A stretch of DNA of 60,177 bases from Methanoregula sp. (GCF_003170075.1 NZ_PMZU01000062.1:1-60177), one strand, 5' to 3'. Counted from the first letter of the stretch, positions 52,599 through 60,177 are shown. Program-made: numbers and translations. Notes: a model not told the origin generated them from the sequence alone.

Positions 52599-53538
52599 AC
52601 AGACCTGCTGCCTCGATTCCCCGGTTGCCCCAGAGCACCGCCCCGAGCGCACCGATTCTGCCCTTCCGCCCGGTGTGGTCAAGGTACTCGATACCAAGCC
52701 GCCGGGCCTCGCGTTCCGCTTCCTCAAGGGTCACGATCTCGGTCTTGACTGCTTTCGCCACCGGGGAATCCTGCACCGTCCCAATGCCCTGACAGAATGC
52801 GATACCGGTATCCTTTGAGAACGTATGCTCCTCGACAAACGTGCAGACAAACTCCCGAAGCGCTCCGATGCTGCCAGGACGGGCGGCAAAGTTGAGAGCG
52901 GAACCTACACAGTTTGTCGTCTTGTTCGGGACCGCCGGGTTGAGCTGGACAAGGCGCATGTTCAGGAATTCCACACCCTCAATATGGCAGGCCTCTGCGC
53001 ACTTAAGCGCCATGACCCAGGTAGCGCCTTCCTGCTTTGTGTCCGTATCGTCAATGCCGAAACAGACCTTCTCGTACCGGGGCGAAACGATCCGGACATG
53101 ATTGGTCAGGGCGCCGCCTATCCTGAGGTCGTCCTCGGTGGGATATTCTGCACGGATGACACCCGGTGCCTGCGGGAGGCATGCCGCTACACCGACACCG
53201 GCACCTGCGATGCCGGCCCATGTCGTGATCACCTCGTTGCCACTTACTTCCACCGCTTCCAGCGCCTGCCCGCCAATCGTATCGGCCGCAGCCCCGAAAT
53301 TGGCCGGGTGGGTGCCAAGATGTGCCCGGATTGTCATCGTGCTTCCCTCGACTGCACATGTGGCCACGACACCACCGGCGCGACGCCGGTTCATCGCGTC
53401 CCACTCGATAGTTCCACGGGCATGACACTGCTCAAGGATCTCTGCGAGTCCTGCTGTTTCGTCAACCATCACCAGAAATTTCTTTGAGAAGAGCGGGCCG
53501 AACCGCTTCTTCACGTCATCGGGTGTAAGCGTGATCAT
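52582..53538 (-). CDS. Second DDTD-family protein (Mmp11 paralog)
   Basis: A 318-residue protein with the same layout as the next gene: IAGAGVGVAACLP in the middle, then FGIDDTDTKQEGATW and NKTTNCVGSALNFA. It shares motif order with Mmp11 but is clearly different in its first 60 residues, so the two are old paralogs, not a recent duplication. It is the first gene of the nine-gene operon and its ATG lies about 45 bases after the TATA box. ATP-dependent activity is inferred from the DDTD motif; the two proteins may form a heterodimer. Confidence 0.85.
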   Translation of the reverse strand: MITLTPDDVKKRFGPLFSKKFLVMVDETAGLAEILEQCHARGTIEWDAMNRRRAGGVVATCAVEGSTMTIRAHLGTHPANFGAAADTIGGQALEAVEVSGNEVITTWAGIAGAGVGVAACLPQAPGVIRAEYPTEDDLRIGGALTNHVRIVSPRYEKVCFGIDDTDTKQEGATWVMALKCAEACHIEGVEFLNMRLVQLNPAVPNKTTNCVGSALNFAARPGSIGALREFVCTFVEEHTFSKDTGIAFCQGIGTVQDSPVAKAVKTEIVTLEEAEREARRLGIEYLDHTGRKGRIGALGAVLWGNRGIEAAGLYGEHL

Positions 53539-53544
53539 GTTATC

Positions 53545-53574
53545 GCCGAAAATTTCGTTAACAAACTATTCGGC
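53545..53574. promoter_or_regulatory. 30-base dyad in the promoter of the coenzyme B operon
   Basis: GCCGAA at 53545-53550 mirrors TTCGGC at 53569-53574, and GTTAAC at 53557-53562 sits exactly at the centre. It lies between the TATA box at 53583 and the first ATG at 53538, where a repressor would block transcription. A hairpin in the leader RNA is the alternative. The arms are exact; the six bases between arms and centre pair only partly. Confidence 0.6.
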
Positions 53575-53582
53575 AATAAATG

Positions 53583-53590
53583 TATTTATA
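53583..53590 (-). promoter_or_regulatory. TATA box of the coenzyme B operon
   Basis: TATAAATA on the minus strand, about 45 bases before the first start codon, predicting transcription start near 53560, inside the dyad. Only this TATA element is close to the gene, so the nine coupled genes very likely depend on it. Confidence 0.6.
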
Positions 53591-53619
53591 GGATTCCATG
53601 ACTGCAGAAATTACTGAAT

Positions 53620-53626
53620 AAAAAAA
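53620..53626 (-). terminator. T7 stop after ftr
   Basis: Seven T residues on the minus strand start four bases past the ftr stop. It separates ftr from the operon downstream, which has its own TATA box. Confidence 0.5.
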
Positions 53627-53629
53627 GTT

Positions 53630-54514
53630 TTAAAGAACCTTCTCAAGTTCAAGCTTGAAGGGTCCGAGACTGCCGCCAAAGTTACCGGCCGAGATAAACT
53701 TCACGCCCGGCACCTGGACTGCGGCCTTGATGCCGGCTCCCATTGCAGCGGCAACACTCTTCTCGTCCACCCCGTCAATGACAATCTCGTAGACTGCCTT
53801 GATGCCGGCCGGGACCTTACTGTCTGCCACTTTCTCGCGGAGCGTCGGGCAATACTTCTCGTTTGTCGATGCAACCATAAACTTGTACTTCAGGCTGCCG
53901 ACCTTGGAACCGCTTGCCACGATACCGCCCGGGAAACTCGTGATAACGCCCTTTACTCCCGCAATCGCATCCGACGCGGCCTGGGCGCCCATAAGGGCTG
54001 CCATCTGGTTCTCGCCCATGACAAAGAAGTTGCCGCCGGCAACACCCTTGACGATCCCGAATTCCTCTTCGCCGATGTACTCGCCGTTCATGATCGGGAT
54101 CGCCCAGCACTTCCTGCCGCCTACTTCCTTCTGGTACTCATACCCATCCCCGAAGAAGTGAAGTTTTACCGGGATCTTCTCTTCTGCACTGGTAATGCCG
54201 TTGAAGACTGCCGTTGTCGGCGCAGTCAGGACGCACTCGGCAAGCCTTTCAACGACCTGCTCTTTAAGTTTCTTCTTGCTTGCGCAGATCAGGATGGCAA
54301 CACCCGGCCTTCCATCAGGAGTCTCGCTGCCGGAAAGGACGCTCTCGATACCTGCTTCGCACGGGCATCCAATTGCAGATGTCGCAAATCCGGTTGCCTC
54401 GGTCGCTGCCTTGAGTGCCCAGTCTTTTGTCACTGCCGTAATAATCACCCGGCAGACCCATGTCGGGAATGCTTCTGCGTAGGTGTTGTCGATTTTAACG
54501 CCGTTGATTTCCAT
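53630..54514 (-). CDS. ftr: Formylmethanofuran:tetrahydromethanopterin formyltransferase
   Basis: A 294-residue cytoplasmic enzyme of CO2 reduction to methane; it moves the formyl group from formylmethanofuran to H4MPT (second step). Length equals that of known Ftr (about 297). Characteristic stretches are the N-terminal INGVKIDNTYAEAFPTW, IGCPCEAGIE and EEEFGIVKGVAGGNFFVMG. The ATG at 54514 lies some 105 bases from a strong TATA box at 54624-54636. It is transcribed away from the Fwd/Hdr genes, giving a divergent methanogenesis locus. Confidence 0.96.
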   Translation of the reverse strand: MEINGVKIDNTYAEAFPTWVCRVIITAVTKDWALKAATEATGFATSAIGCPCEAGIESVLSGSETPDGRPGVAILICASKKKLKEQVVERLAECVLTAPTTAVFNGITSAEEKIPVKLHFFGDGYEYQKEVGGRKCWAIPIMNGEYIGEEEFGIVKGVAGGNFFVMGENQMAALMGAQAASDAIAGVKGVITSFPGGIVASGSKVGSLKYKFMVASTNEKYCPTLREKVADSKVPAGIKAVYEIVIDGVDEKSVAAAMGAGIKAAVQVPGVKFISAGNFGGSLGPFKLELEKVL

Positions 54515-54623
54515 TATAACATAACCTCCGGTATAACAACAGTACCTTAATTATTACTGAATAAATTTTCCCATTCAATTCTGTAGATATCAGAGCGCAC
54601 AGGAACATGACCGAAAAGTATAC

Positions 54624-54636
54624 TATATATATTTAA
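54624..54636 (-). promoter_or_regulatory. Strong TATA box of ftr
   Basis: TTAAATATATATA on the minus strand; next to it AGTATACT (54617-54624) is a short palindrome. The long AT stretch and its distance predict an untranslated leader of roughly 80 bases, as suits a highly expressed gene. The divergent plus-strand gene probably uses CATTTATCTA near 54713. Confidence 0.65.
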
Positions 54637-54783
54637 CACAGCCAGGGAGCATATGAACAAACCTTGAAAAAAAAGAATAAAATAGCCGGTTCCCCGCGAT
54701 AAATTTCAGAACATTTATCTAGATTCTTCCACCACTCTTTTGATAATCGATTTTGGAATCGATCATAGCTGGTGCATGAACTC

Positions 54784-55050
54784 ATGGCATTTGCAGTGCA
54801 TATTAACAGAGAACATTGTACCGGCTGTAACAATTGTGTTGTTGCATGTCCTGTGGACGCATTGGAACTTCACACGGTAGATCCGGTGTCAACTGAAAAG
54901 ATCTACAAGGTCCGGGATGGTAAATCGATCATCCTTGACTCAAAGGGTGAACTCTGCGCCGGTTGCGGTGTATGTGTTCAGGTGTGTCCGCATGATGTTA
55001 TCAGGCTGACAGGGCCCTGGGAAACCAGAGCAGAGGCAAAGGTGCAATAG
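54784..55050 (+). CDS. fwdG: Two-cluster ferredoxin, FwdG-like
   Basis: An 88-residue ferredoxin with two [4Fe-4S] motifs: CTGCNNCVVACP and CAGCGVCVQVCP. Size and position just before an eight-cluster polyferredoxin match FwdG of formylmethanofuran dehydrogenase, which passes electrons to the catalytic Fwd subunits. The segment between the clusters (DPVSTEKIYKVRDGK) is longer than in plain ferredoxins, as in FwdG. The ATG at 54784 is preferred over a GTG at 54772. First gene of the Fwd/Hdr operon; next start is 24 bases on. A free ferredoxin remains possible. Confidence 0.8.
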   Translation: MAFAVHINREHCTGCNNCVVACPVDALELHTVDPVSTEKIYKVRDGKSIILDSKGELCAGCGVCVQVCPHDVIRLTGPWETRAEAKVQ

Positions 55051-55074
55051 AAGAACAGCGTGAGGGTTAATTTC

Positions 55075-56247
55075 ATGGCATTGTTTCCAAAGTTTTCCAA
55101 AAAGAGGGATGGTGTCAACGTTGTGATGGAGCAGCGCCTCCTTCAGAGCGTGAACAACCTGATTCTTAATTCAGAGACCTGCACGGGATGCGGCATCTGT
55201 GTCGATTCGTGTCCGGAGGAGGCTATCGTTCTCGGACTGGTCGGCGCATCCCGGCGTGGCGCCATCAATTATGCGACACCCATCGATGTAGACGAGACCA
55301 AGTGCTCGTACTGCGGTGTCTGCGTCATTATGTGCCCGTTCAATGCATTGACTCTGAAGGTTGACAATCAGGAGCGGCTTCCCATCATTGAAAAAGAGGG
55401 TTTCCCGCAGTATGACATGAAGGCAGAGATTGACGATGAAAAGTGTGTCCGGTGCACGATCTGCGAGGAGGTCTGCCCGCGTGACGCCATTGATCGCAAC
55501 GTCCCTGCCTACGAAGGAACCTACAAGGGCCCGGTTGCCGGCGCAAAAGAACGCCAGACCGCGATCAAGACCAAGACGACATTCACCGTAGACAAGGAGA
55601 AATGTTCGCTCTGCGGTCTGTGCGGTGCACTCTGCCCGGCACTCACGGTGAGACACAAGGAGTTCACTGCTGAAGTCGGTAAGATCGAAGGCGAGGTTGT
55701 CTGGGACGAGGCAAAATGTAATGCCTGCAAGATATGCGTTGAGGCTTGTCCGGAGGAGTGCATCACTGTAGAACGCGAGGTTATCTCCGACAAGGTTGAC
55801 GGCAAGGTCACGATTGAAAAGGACAACTGCTGCACCTGTACCTGGTGCTCGCGCAACTGCCCACCCGAGGCAATTACCGTCGAGAAGATCTTCGAAGGCG
55901 ACATCGAATTCCACGCCGAGAAGTGCCCCGGTGGCTGTTCGACCTGCGCCGAGATCTGCCCGGCAAATGCGATTTATCTCCCCAGTGAGAAGCCCGCAGC
56001 CGAGATGGGACACAATATTGAAGCCACCATTGCGGTCAACAAGGACTACTGTATTCTCTGCGGCGCCTGCGTGAATGCCTGCCCCGGTGAGGATATTATC
56101 GTCCTCCAGCGGACCGGCATCCGGATGAAAGGCACGGAGACGGACCTCTTCAAGAAGATCAAGGAGAAACTCTTCGCGAAGAGAACCTCGAAGGTAAAGG
56201 AAAGTATTGCCGGACAGGTCGGACTGAAAATGATGGAGAAGGCGTGA
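55075..56247 (+). CDS. fwdF: Eight-cluster polyferredoxin, FwdF-like
   Basis: A 390-residue protein with eight [4Fe-4S] motifs, including CTGCGICVDSCP, CSYCGVCVIMCP, CVRCTICEEVCP, CSLCGLCGALCP, CNACKICVEACP, CCTCTWCSRNCP, CPGGCSTCAEICP (one extra residue) and CILCGACVNACP. That count matches FwdF, the electron wire of formylmethanofuran dehydrogenase. Located between fwdG-like and hdrC, it would carry low-potential electrons from HdrA bifurcation to CO2 reduction. The ATG at 55075 has GAGGG before it. Confidence 0.88.
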   Translation: MALFPKFSKKRDGVNVVMEQRLLQSVNNLILNSETCTGCGICVDSCPEEAIVLGLVGASRRGAINYATPIDVDETKCSYCGVCVIMCPFNALTLKVDNQERLPIIEKEGFPQYDMKAEIDDEKCVRCTICEEVCPRDAIDRNVPAYEGTYKGPVAGAKERQTAIKTKTTFTVDKEKCSLCGLCGALCPALTVRHKEFTAEVGKIEGEVVWDEAKCNACKICVEACPEECITVEREVISDKVDGKVTIEKDNCCTCTWCSRNCPPEAITVEKIFEGDIEFHAEKCPGGCSTCAEICPANAIYLPSEKPAAEMGHNIEATIAVNKDYCILCGACVNACPGEDIIVLQRTGIRMKGTETDLFKKIKEKLFAKRTSKVKESIAGQVGLKMMEKA

Positions 56248-56259
56248 GGGAGGAGGAGC

Positions 56260-56841
56260 ATGGCAAGAACAAAAGGTTATCCGGAAGCGCTGGAGAAGAA
56301 ACTCCACGATCAGCGATATTACCGTGAGGACTCGTCACCTGACTTTACAAAGAGGGTTGAGGGCATTTCACGTACCATTGCCCACATGTGCTTCCAGTGC
56401 GGCACCTGCACCGGCTCGTGCCCGTCAGCACCCAGAAGCACCTACCGTATCCGCAAGTTCATGCGGAGGGCAGTGCTCGGGCTCGAGAATGAGGCACTGA
56501 CCGATCCCGATCTCTGGCTCTGCACAACCTGTTACAGCTGCACCGACCGGTGCCCGCGTGATATTGCACCCACTGACGTTATCATGGCCATGAGGAACAT
56601 GGCATTCACCCACGATATCGTGCCGGTGAACTTCCTCAAGACCGTGACAGCGATCTACAGCTCAGGCCACGGTGTGCCAAACAACGATGTCAACCGTGCA
56701 GCCCGTGAGAGACTCGGGCTCACCCGAGACCCGCCGACCACCCACATGTATCCTGAATATATGCCCGGCATCAGGAAGATCCTTGACCACTACCACCTCA
56801 AGGCAAATGCAGACCGGATCATCAAGGAACGGGAGGGGTAA
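56260..56841 (+). CDS. hdrC: Heterodisulfide reductase subunit C
   Basis: A 193-residue Fe-S protein with two [4Fe-4S] motifs, CFQCGTCTGSCP and CTTCYSCTDRCP, linking HdrA to HdrB. The N-terminal region and the ALTDPDLWLCTTC context match HdrC; it has the usual C-terminal helical part. GGAGGAG lies directly before the ATG at 56260. Together with HdrB and HdrA it reduces CoM-S-S-CoB in the cytosol. Seven bases separate it from hdrB. Confidence 0.95.
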   Translation: MARTKGYPEALEKKLHDQRYYREDSSPDFTKRVEGISRTIAHMCFQCGTCTGSCPSAPRSTYRIRKFMRRAVLGLENEALTDPDLWLCTTCYSCTDRCPRDIAPTDVIMAMRNMAFTHDIVPVNFLKTVTAIYSSGHGVPNNDVNRAARERLGLTRDPPTTHMYPEYMPGIRKILDHYHLKANADRIIKEREG

Positions 56842-56847
56842 GAGAGC

Positions 56848-57771
56848 ATGTCAGAATCTACAGCAAACCACACGTTCGCATTTTATCTCGGCTGTATTGC
56901 GCCAAACCGGTACCCCGGCTGTGAATCTGCATCCATCAAGGGATTAAAGAAACTCGGTATCGATCTTGTTCCCCTCAAGGGAGCCAGCTGCTGCCCGGCA
57001 CCCGGGGCATTCGGCTCGATCGATCTGAACGTTTTCTATGCAATGGCAGCACGCAACCTCGTGCTTGCCGAACAGATGAAGATGGACATTGCCCTTCTCT
57101 GTAACGGCTGCTACAAGTCGATCTGGGAAGTCAACCACAAACTCAAGCACAACCAGGATCTCCGCGATGGCGTGAACGAGGTGCTCAAGGAGATCGATAT
57201 GGAGTACAAGGGCACCATCAATGTCTACCATATCGCTGAGCTCCTCTATAACGACAAGTTTGTCGGGGTAAGCAAGGTCAAGGACAGCGTGGTAAGCCCC
57301 CTGACCGGCGCACGCATTGCCGTCCACTACGGTTGCCACCTTACCAAGCCCCACAAGGACCGGGAATTTGAAAAAGAGATCATGTTAAACACCGAGCACC
57401 CAACCTGGATGGAAGAACTGGTCGCCGCACTCGGCGCAACGCCGGTTGAATACCGCAACAAGATGCAGTGCTGCGGTGCCGGCGGCGGTGTCCGCGGATA
57501 CGATATCGTCCACTCGCTGGATATCACAAACGAGAAGCTGATCAACCTCAAAGAGGCAAAAGTGGACGCACTTACCGATATCTGCCCATTCTGCCAGCTT
57601 CAGTTTGACCGTGGCCAGATCGAGATCAAGGAGAAGTTCGGTGTCAGCTACGATTTACCGGTACTGCACTTTGCCGAGCTGCTCGGACTTGCACAGGGAA
57701 TGAGCCCGCAGGACCTCGGGCTGGACCTCCATGCGATCAGCTGTGAACCGTTCCTGCAGAAGGTGCTGTGA
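56848..57771 (+). CDS. hdrB: Heterodisulfide reductase subunit B
   Basis: A 307-residue catalytic subunit holding the two non-cubane [4Fe-4S] clusters that split the CoM-S-S-CoB disulfide. The two cysteine-rich (CCG) motifs are visible: SCCPAPGAFGS in the first half and MQCCGAGGGVRG in the second, with CNGC and CPFC completing them. Length matches. AGAG precedes the ATG at 56848. Ten bases separate its stop from the hdrA ATG. Confidence 0.96.
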   Translation: MSESTANHTFAFYLGCIAPNRYPGCESASIKGLKKLGIDLVPLKGASCCPAPGAFGSIDLNVFYAMAARNLVLAEQMKMDIALLCNGCYKSIWEVNHKLKHNQDLRDGVNEVLKEIDMEYKGTINVYHIAELLYNDKFVGVSKVKDSVVSPLTGARIAVHYGCHLTKPHKDREFEKEIMLNTEHPTWMEELVAALGATPVEYRNKMQCCGAGGGVRGYDIVHSLDITNEKLINLKEAKVDALTDICPFCQLQFDRGQIEIKEKFGVSYDLPVLHFAELLGLAQGMSPQDLGLDLHAISCEPFLQKVL

Positions 57772-57781
57772 GGTGGGAAAC

Positions 57782-59935
57782 ATGGTTGAAAAGAAGAAAG
57801 CAACTACCAAAAAGACCGAGACCAAGAAGCAGGACACCAAAAAAGAGGCTCCCGTGAAACAGGAAGTTAAGAAGCAGGCTCCCGCACCGGCAGCAAAATC
57901 TGTCGCAGCACCCGGTGTTACTACCAAACCAGAGGATGCCCGTATCGGTGTCTTCATCTGCCACTGCGGTACCAACATTGCCGGATCGATGGATATCCCG
58001 GCCGTGCAGGAATATGCAAAAACCCTCCCGCACGTCGCCTATGTTGACAACTACAAGTATATGTGCTCGATGCCCGGGCAGACTGTGATTAACAAGGCAA
58101 TCAAGGACAACAAGCTGACCGGTGTCGTCGTTGCCGCGTGTTCCCCGCGCCTCCACGAGCCGACATTCAGGACCGCCACCAAAGAGGGTGGCCTCAACCC
58201 GTTCCGGTTCGAGATGGCAAACATCCGTGAACAGAATTCATGGGTGCACATGCACGACCGCGAGGGTTCAACCGACAAAGCAAAAGATGCAATCAGGATT
58301 GCCGTGGCCAAGGCCGCTCTCCTGCAGGACCTGTTCCCGAAGACCGTGCCGGTCGAGAAGGCCGCGATGGTTGTAGGTGCAGGAGTCGCCGGTATGCAGG
58401 CAGCGCTCGATCTTGCAGCAGCAGGAATCAAGACCTATCTCATCGAATCAACGCCAAGTATCGGCGGCAGGATGTCCCAGCTCGACAAGACCTTCCCGAC
58501 ACTTGACTGTTCGCAGTGTATCCTCACACCAAAGATGGTGGATGTAGGCAGGAGCAAAGAAATCGAGCTCATGACCTATTCCGAAGTTGATAATGTGGAA
58601 GGCTACATCGGGAACTTCGATGTAACCATCCGTAAGAAGGCACGCGGTGTACTGACCCCTGCGGAGGCAGAGGCACGCGGAATTGTCGGTGGCGGCTGTA
58701 ACGGCTGCGGCGACTGTGAGGCAGTCTGCCCGGTCATCAAGCCGAACGTCTTTGAAATCGGGATGAAGCCCCGGAAGGCCATTTATATCAACCACCCACA
58801 GGTTGTCCCCCTGATCTACACGATTGACTTTGATTCCTGTGTCAAGTGCGGACTGTGCGTGACTGCCTGTGGTCCTGAAAAGAAGGCAATCGACCTCGAA
58901 TCAAAGGACGAATTTATCAAGGTCAAGGTAGGGACGGCAATCCTTGCCACCGGCTTCGATATCTTCCCCATCGAGAAGAAAGAAGAATGGGGGTACAAGC
59001 GGTTCGAGAACGTTATCACCAGTCTCGAATTCGAGCGGCTCATCTGCGCATCAGGCCCGACCGGCGGTTACCCTATCCGCCCGAGTGATGGAGAGAAACC
59101 GAAAAAAGTTGCATTCGTGCTCTGTGCCGGCTCTCGTGACAACACCGGCGTCGGCAAACCCTACTGTTCGCGGTTCTGCTGCATGTATTCACTGAAACAT
59201 GCCCACCAGCTAGTTGAAAAGATGCCCGGCTGCATTCCCTATATCTTCTACATGGATATCCGGTCATTCGGCAAGGCGTACGAGGAGTTCTACTACCGCA
59301 TCCAGGATGAAGGAGCAAAGTTCATCCGCGGGCGCGTGGCAAACATCCTCGAAGACCCCAAGACCAAGAACCTCCACGTTTACGCCGATGATACCCTGCT
59401 TGACCGCCCGGTCGACATGGAAGTCGATATGGTCGTACTTGCAGCAGCGATCCAGCCAGCGGCAGACACAGAAAGGACTAGAAGACTCTTCGGTGTTTCC
59501 TGTACTGGCGACGGCTGGCTCCAGGAAGCCCACCCGAAGCTCAACCCGTGCGGTACCACCACTGCCGGTGTCTTCCTTGCCGGTGTCTGTCAGGGTCCGA
59601 AGGATATCCCGGACACGGTTGCATCTGCCGAAGGCGCAGCATCCGCGGCCAGCATCCCGATCCACAAGGGGGAGGTCGAACTCGAACCGTACTTCGCCAC
59701 GTGTATCGAAGAGAGGTGTGCCGGGTGCGGCATGTGCGTGAACCTCTGCCCCTACACTGCTCTTTCTCTCGTAGAGAAGGATGGACGGACAGTCATGCAG
59801 GTCACCGAGGCCAAGTGCAAGGGCTGCGGTACCTGCGGCGGCTTCTGCCCCGGTGGTGCCATCTGGATGAACCACTTCGCGACACCCCAGATTGTTGCAC
59901 AGATCGATGCGTTCCTGCTCGGGGGTGAGCAGTAA
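57782..59935 (+). CDS. hdrA: Heterodisulfide reductase subunit A with Lys-rich N-terminal extension
   Basis: A 717-residue flavoprotein that bifurcates electrons between CoM-S-S-CoB and ferredoxin. The FAD-binding VVGAGVAGMQAALDL and Fe-S motifs (CNGCGDCEAVCP, CVKCGLCVTAC, CAGCGMCVNLCP, CKGCGTCGGFCP) are present. Residues 1-~52 are unusual: Lys/Thr/Glu then Pro/Ala-rich, probably unfolded, and precede the usual start near IGVFICHCG. The ATG at 57782 lies ten bases after hdrB with AGGTGGG upstream. mvhD starts on the next base after the stop. It should be the hub of an Hdr-Mvh/Fdh-Fwd complex. Confidence 0.95.
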   Translation: MVEKKKATTKKTETKKQDTKKEAPVKQEVKKQAPAPAAKSVAAPGVTTKPEDARIGVFICHCGTNIAGSMDIPAVQEYAKTLPHVAYVDNYKYMCSMPGQTVINKAIKDNKLTGVVVAACSPRLHEPTFRTATKEGGLNPFRFEMANIREQNSWVHMHDREGSTDKAKDAIRIAVAKAALLQDLFPKTVPVEKAAMVVGAGVAGMQAALDLAAAGIKTYLIESTPSIGGRMSQLDKTFPTLDCSQCILTPKMVDVGRSKEIELMTYSEVDNVEGYIGNFDVTIRKKARGVLTPAEAEARGIVGGGCNGCGDCEAVCPVIKPNVFEIGMKPRKAIYINHPQVVPLIYTIDFDSCVKCGLCVTACGPEKKAIDLESKDEFIKVKVGTAILATGFDIFPIEKKEEWGYKRFENVITSLEFERLICASGPTGGYPIRPSDGEKPKKVAFVLCAGSRDNTGVGKPYCSRFCCMYSLKHAHQLVEKMPGCIPYIFYMDIRSFGKAYEEFYYRIQDEGAKFIRGRVANILEDPKTKNLHVYADDTLLDRPVDMEVDMVVLAAAIQPAADTERTRRLFGVSCTGDGWLQEAHPKLNPCGTTTAGVFLAGVCQGPKDIPDTVASAEGAASAASIPIHKGEVELEPYFATCIEERCAGCGMCVNLCPYTALSLVEKDGRTVMQVTEAKCKGCGTCGGFCPGGAIWMNHFATPQIVAQIDAFLLGGEQ

Positions 59936-60177
59936 ATGGCTGACGAGTGGAAACCCAAAATCCTCGGTATGGTCTGCAACTGGTGTTCCTACGCAGGAGC
60001 CGACCTCGCCGGCGGGGGCCGTATCCAGTACCCCCCGGACATCAGGATTGTCCGTGTAATGTGCACCGGCCGTCTCGACTCCCTCTTCGTCCTCAAGGCG
60101 TTTGCCGACGGGGCGGATGGCGTCCTCATCTCCGGGTGTCACTTCGGAGACTGCCACTACCTTGAAGGCAACTACAA
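59936..60177 (+). CDS. mvhD: F420-non-reducing hydrogenase Fe-S subunit D (partial)
   Basis: The first ~80 residues of MvhD run off the window end. [11 protein letters not shown] and [11 protein letters not shown] carry the cysteines of its [2Fe-2S] cluster. MvhD links HdrA to the electron source, hydrogenase or formate dehydrogenase. The ATG follows the hdrA TAA without a gap. Confidence 0.93.
   Translation, partial: MADEWKPKILGMVCNWCSYAGADLAGGGRIQYPPDIRIVRVMCTGRLDSLFVLKAFADGADGVLISGCHFGDCHYLEGNY

Noticed and set aside
53610-54565. Repeated 13-mer ATTACTGAATAAA on both sides of ftr (53610 and 54553)
   Set aside because: Short and AT-rich, no other sign of an insertion or attachment site; likely coincidence.
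55171-56307. 378-codon minus-strand frame over the polyferredoxin
   Set aside because: Antisense of repeated Cys/Gly/Pro codons gives long open frames; the eight-cluster plus frame is certain.
59264-60157. 297-codon minus-strand frame over the hdrA end and mvhD
   Set aside because: Shadow of conserved hdrA and mvhD sequence.
1-60177. tRNA, rRNA, CRISPR arrays, insertion sequences or prophage
   Set aside because: No T-loop-like motifs in context, no regularly spaced repeats, no transposase or integrase signature seen on either strand.

Overview
The window comes from a hydrogenotrophic or formate-using methanogenic archaeon, most likely of the order Methanomicrobiales (Methanoregulaceae-like). 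The evidence is gene content: formylmethanofuran:tetrahydromethanopterin formyltransferase, Fwd-type ferredoxin subunits next to HdrCBA and MvhD, two methanogenesis-marker-11-like proteins, archaeal aIF1A, NreA, and many secreted proteins with Thr/Pro-rich tails. Archaeal TATA boxes and Shine-Dalgarno sites are both visible. No tRNA, rRNA, CRISPR array, insertion sequence or phage gene was found. Identifications rest on reading the sequence, not on database searches.

Layout. 1-9.5 kb: assorted single genes (AT-hook-like small protein, YkgJ-type Fe-S protein, DUF6159 membrane protein, esterase, a stand-alone condensation-domain acyltransferase, GNAT, N-formylglutamate amidohydrolase), an 850-base region without a convincing gene, then a four-PKD surface protein and a chagasin-like lipoprotein. 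9.8-13.2 kb: a VWA / PP2C phosphatase / protein kinase operon equivalent to YegL-YegK-YegI (TerY-P triad). 13.8-21.3 kb: an ABC-2 exporter, a secreted protein, a lipase, dCMP deaminase and a two-gene YeeE/YedE transporter. 21.4-23.8 kb: NreA and DinB, a likely DNA-damage pair, both ending in PCNA-binding-like motifs. 23.9-29.0 kb: aIF1A and small or membrane genes (TspO, RMD1-like, LysE). 29.1-35.9 kb: a MarR regulator with a clear dyad operator, an ABC exporter, a CARDB-type surface protein and an RND/MMPL exporter. 36-38 kb: a single protein joining N-carbamoylputrescine amidase to agmatine deiminase. 38-44.8 kb: MFS, PEBP lipoprotein, peroxiredoxin, CorA-like, RNase III-like, MntP, a frameshifted msrB, DUF5698 and YdjM-like genes.

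44.9-53.5 kb is the most notable part: nine genes on the minus strand, each overlapping the next by 1-20 bases, from one promoter with a 30-base dyad. Five fit the 2-oxoacid chain-elongation route to 2-oxosuberate for coenzyme B or lie within it: AksA, HacA, HacB with the homoaconitase YLRT loop, a protein of unknown function, and AksF. Upstream of them lie an IorA-like TPP protein without its ferredoxin domain, a radical SAM protein with a C-terminal Cys cluster, and two paralogous DDTD-motif proteins (Mmp11 type). I propose this as a coenzyme B operon carrying candidates for the unassigned decarboxylation, sulfur-insertion and ligation/phosphorylation steps.

53.6-60.2 kb: ftr on the minus strand, and divergently FwdG-like, FwdF-like, HdrC, HdrB, HdrA and the start of MvhD. 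This set couples CO2 reduction to heterodisulfide (CoM-S-S-CoB) reduction, so the enzymes that use coenzyme B sit beside the genes that appear to make it.
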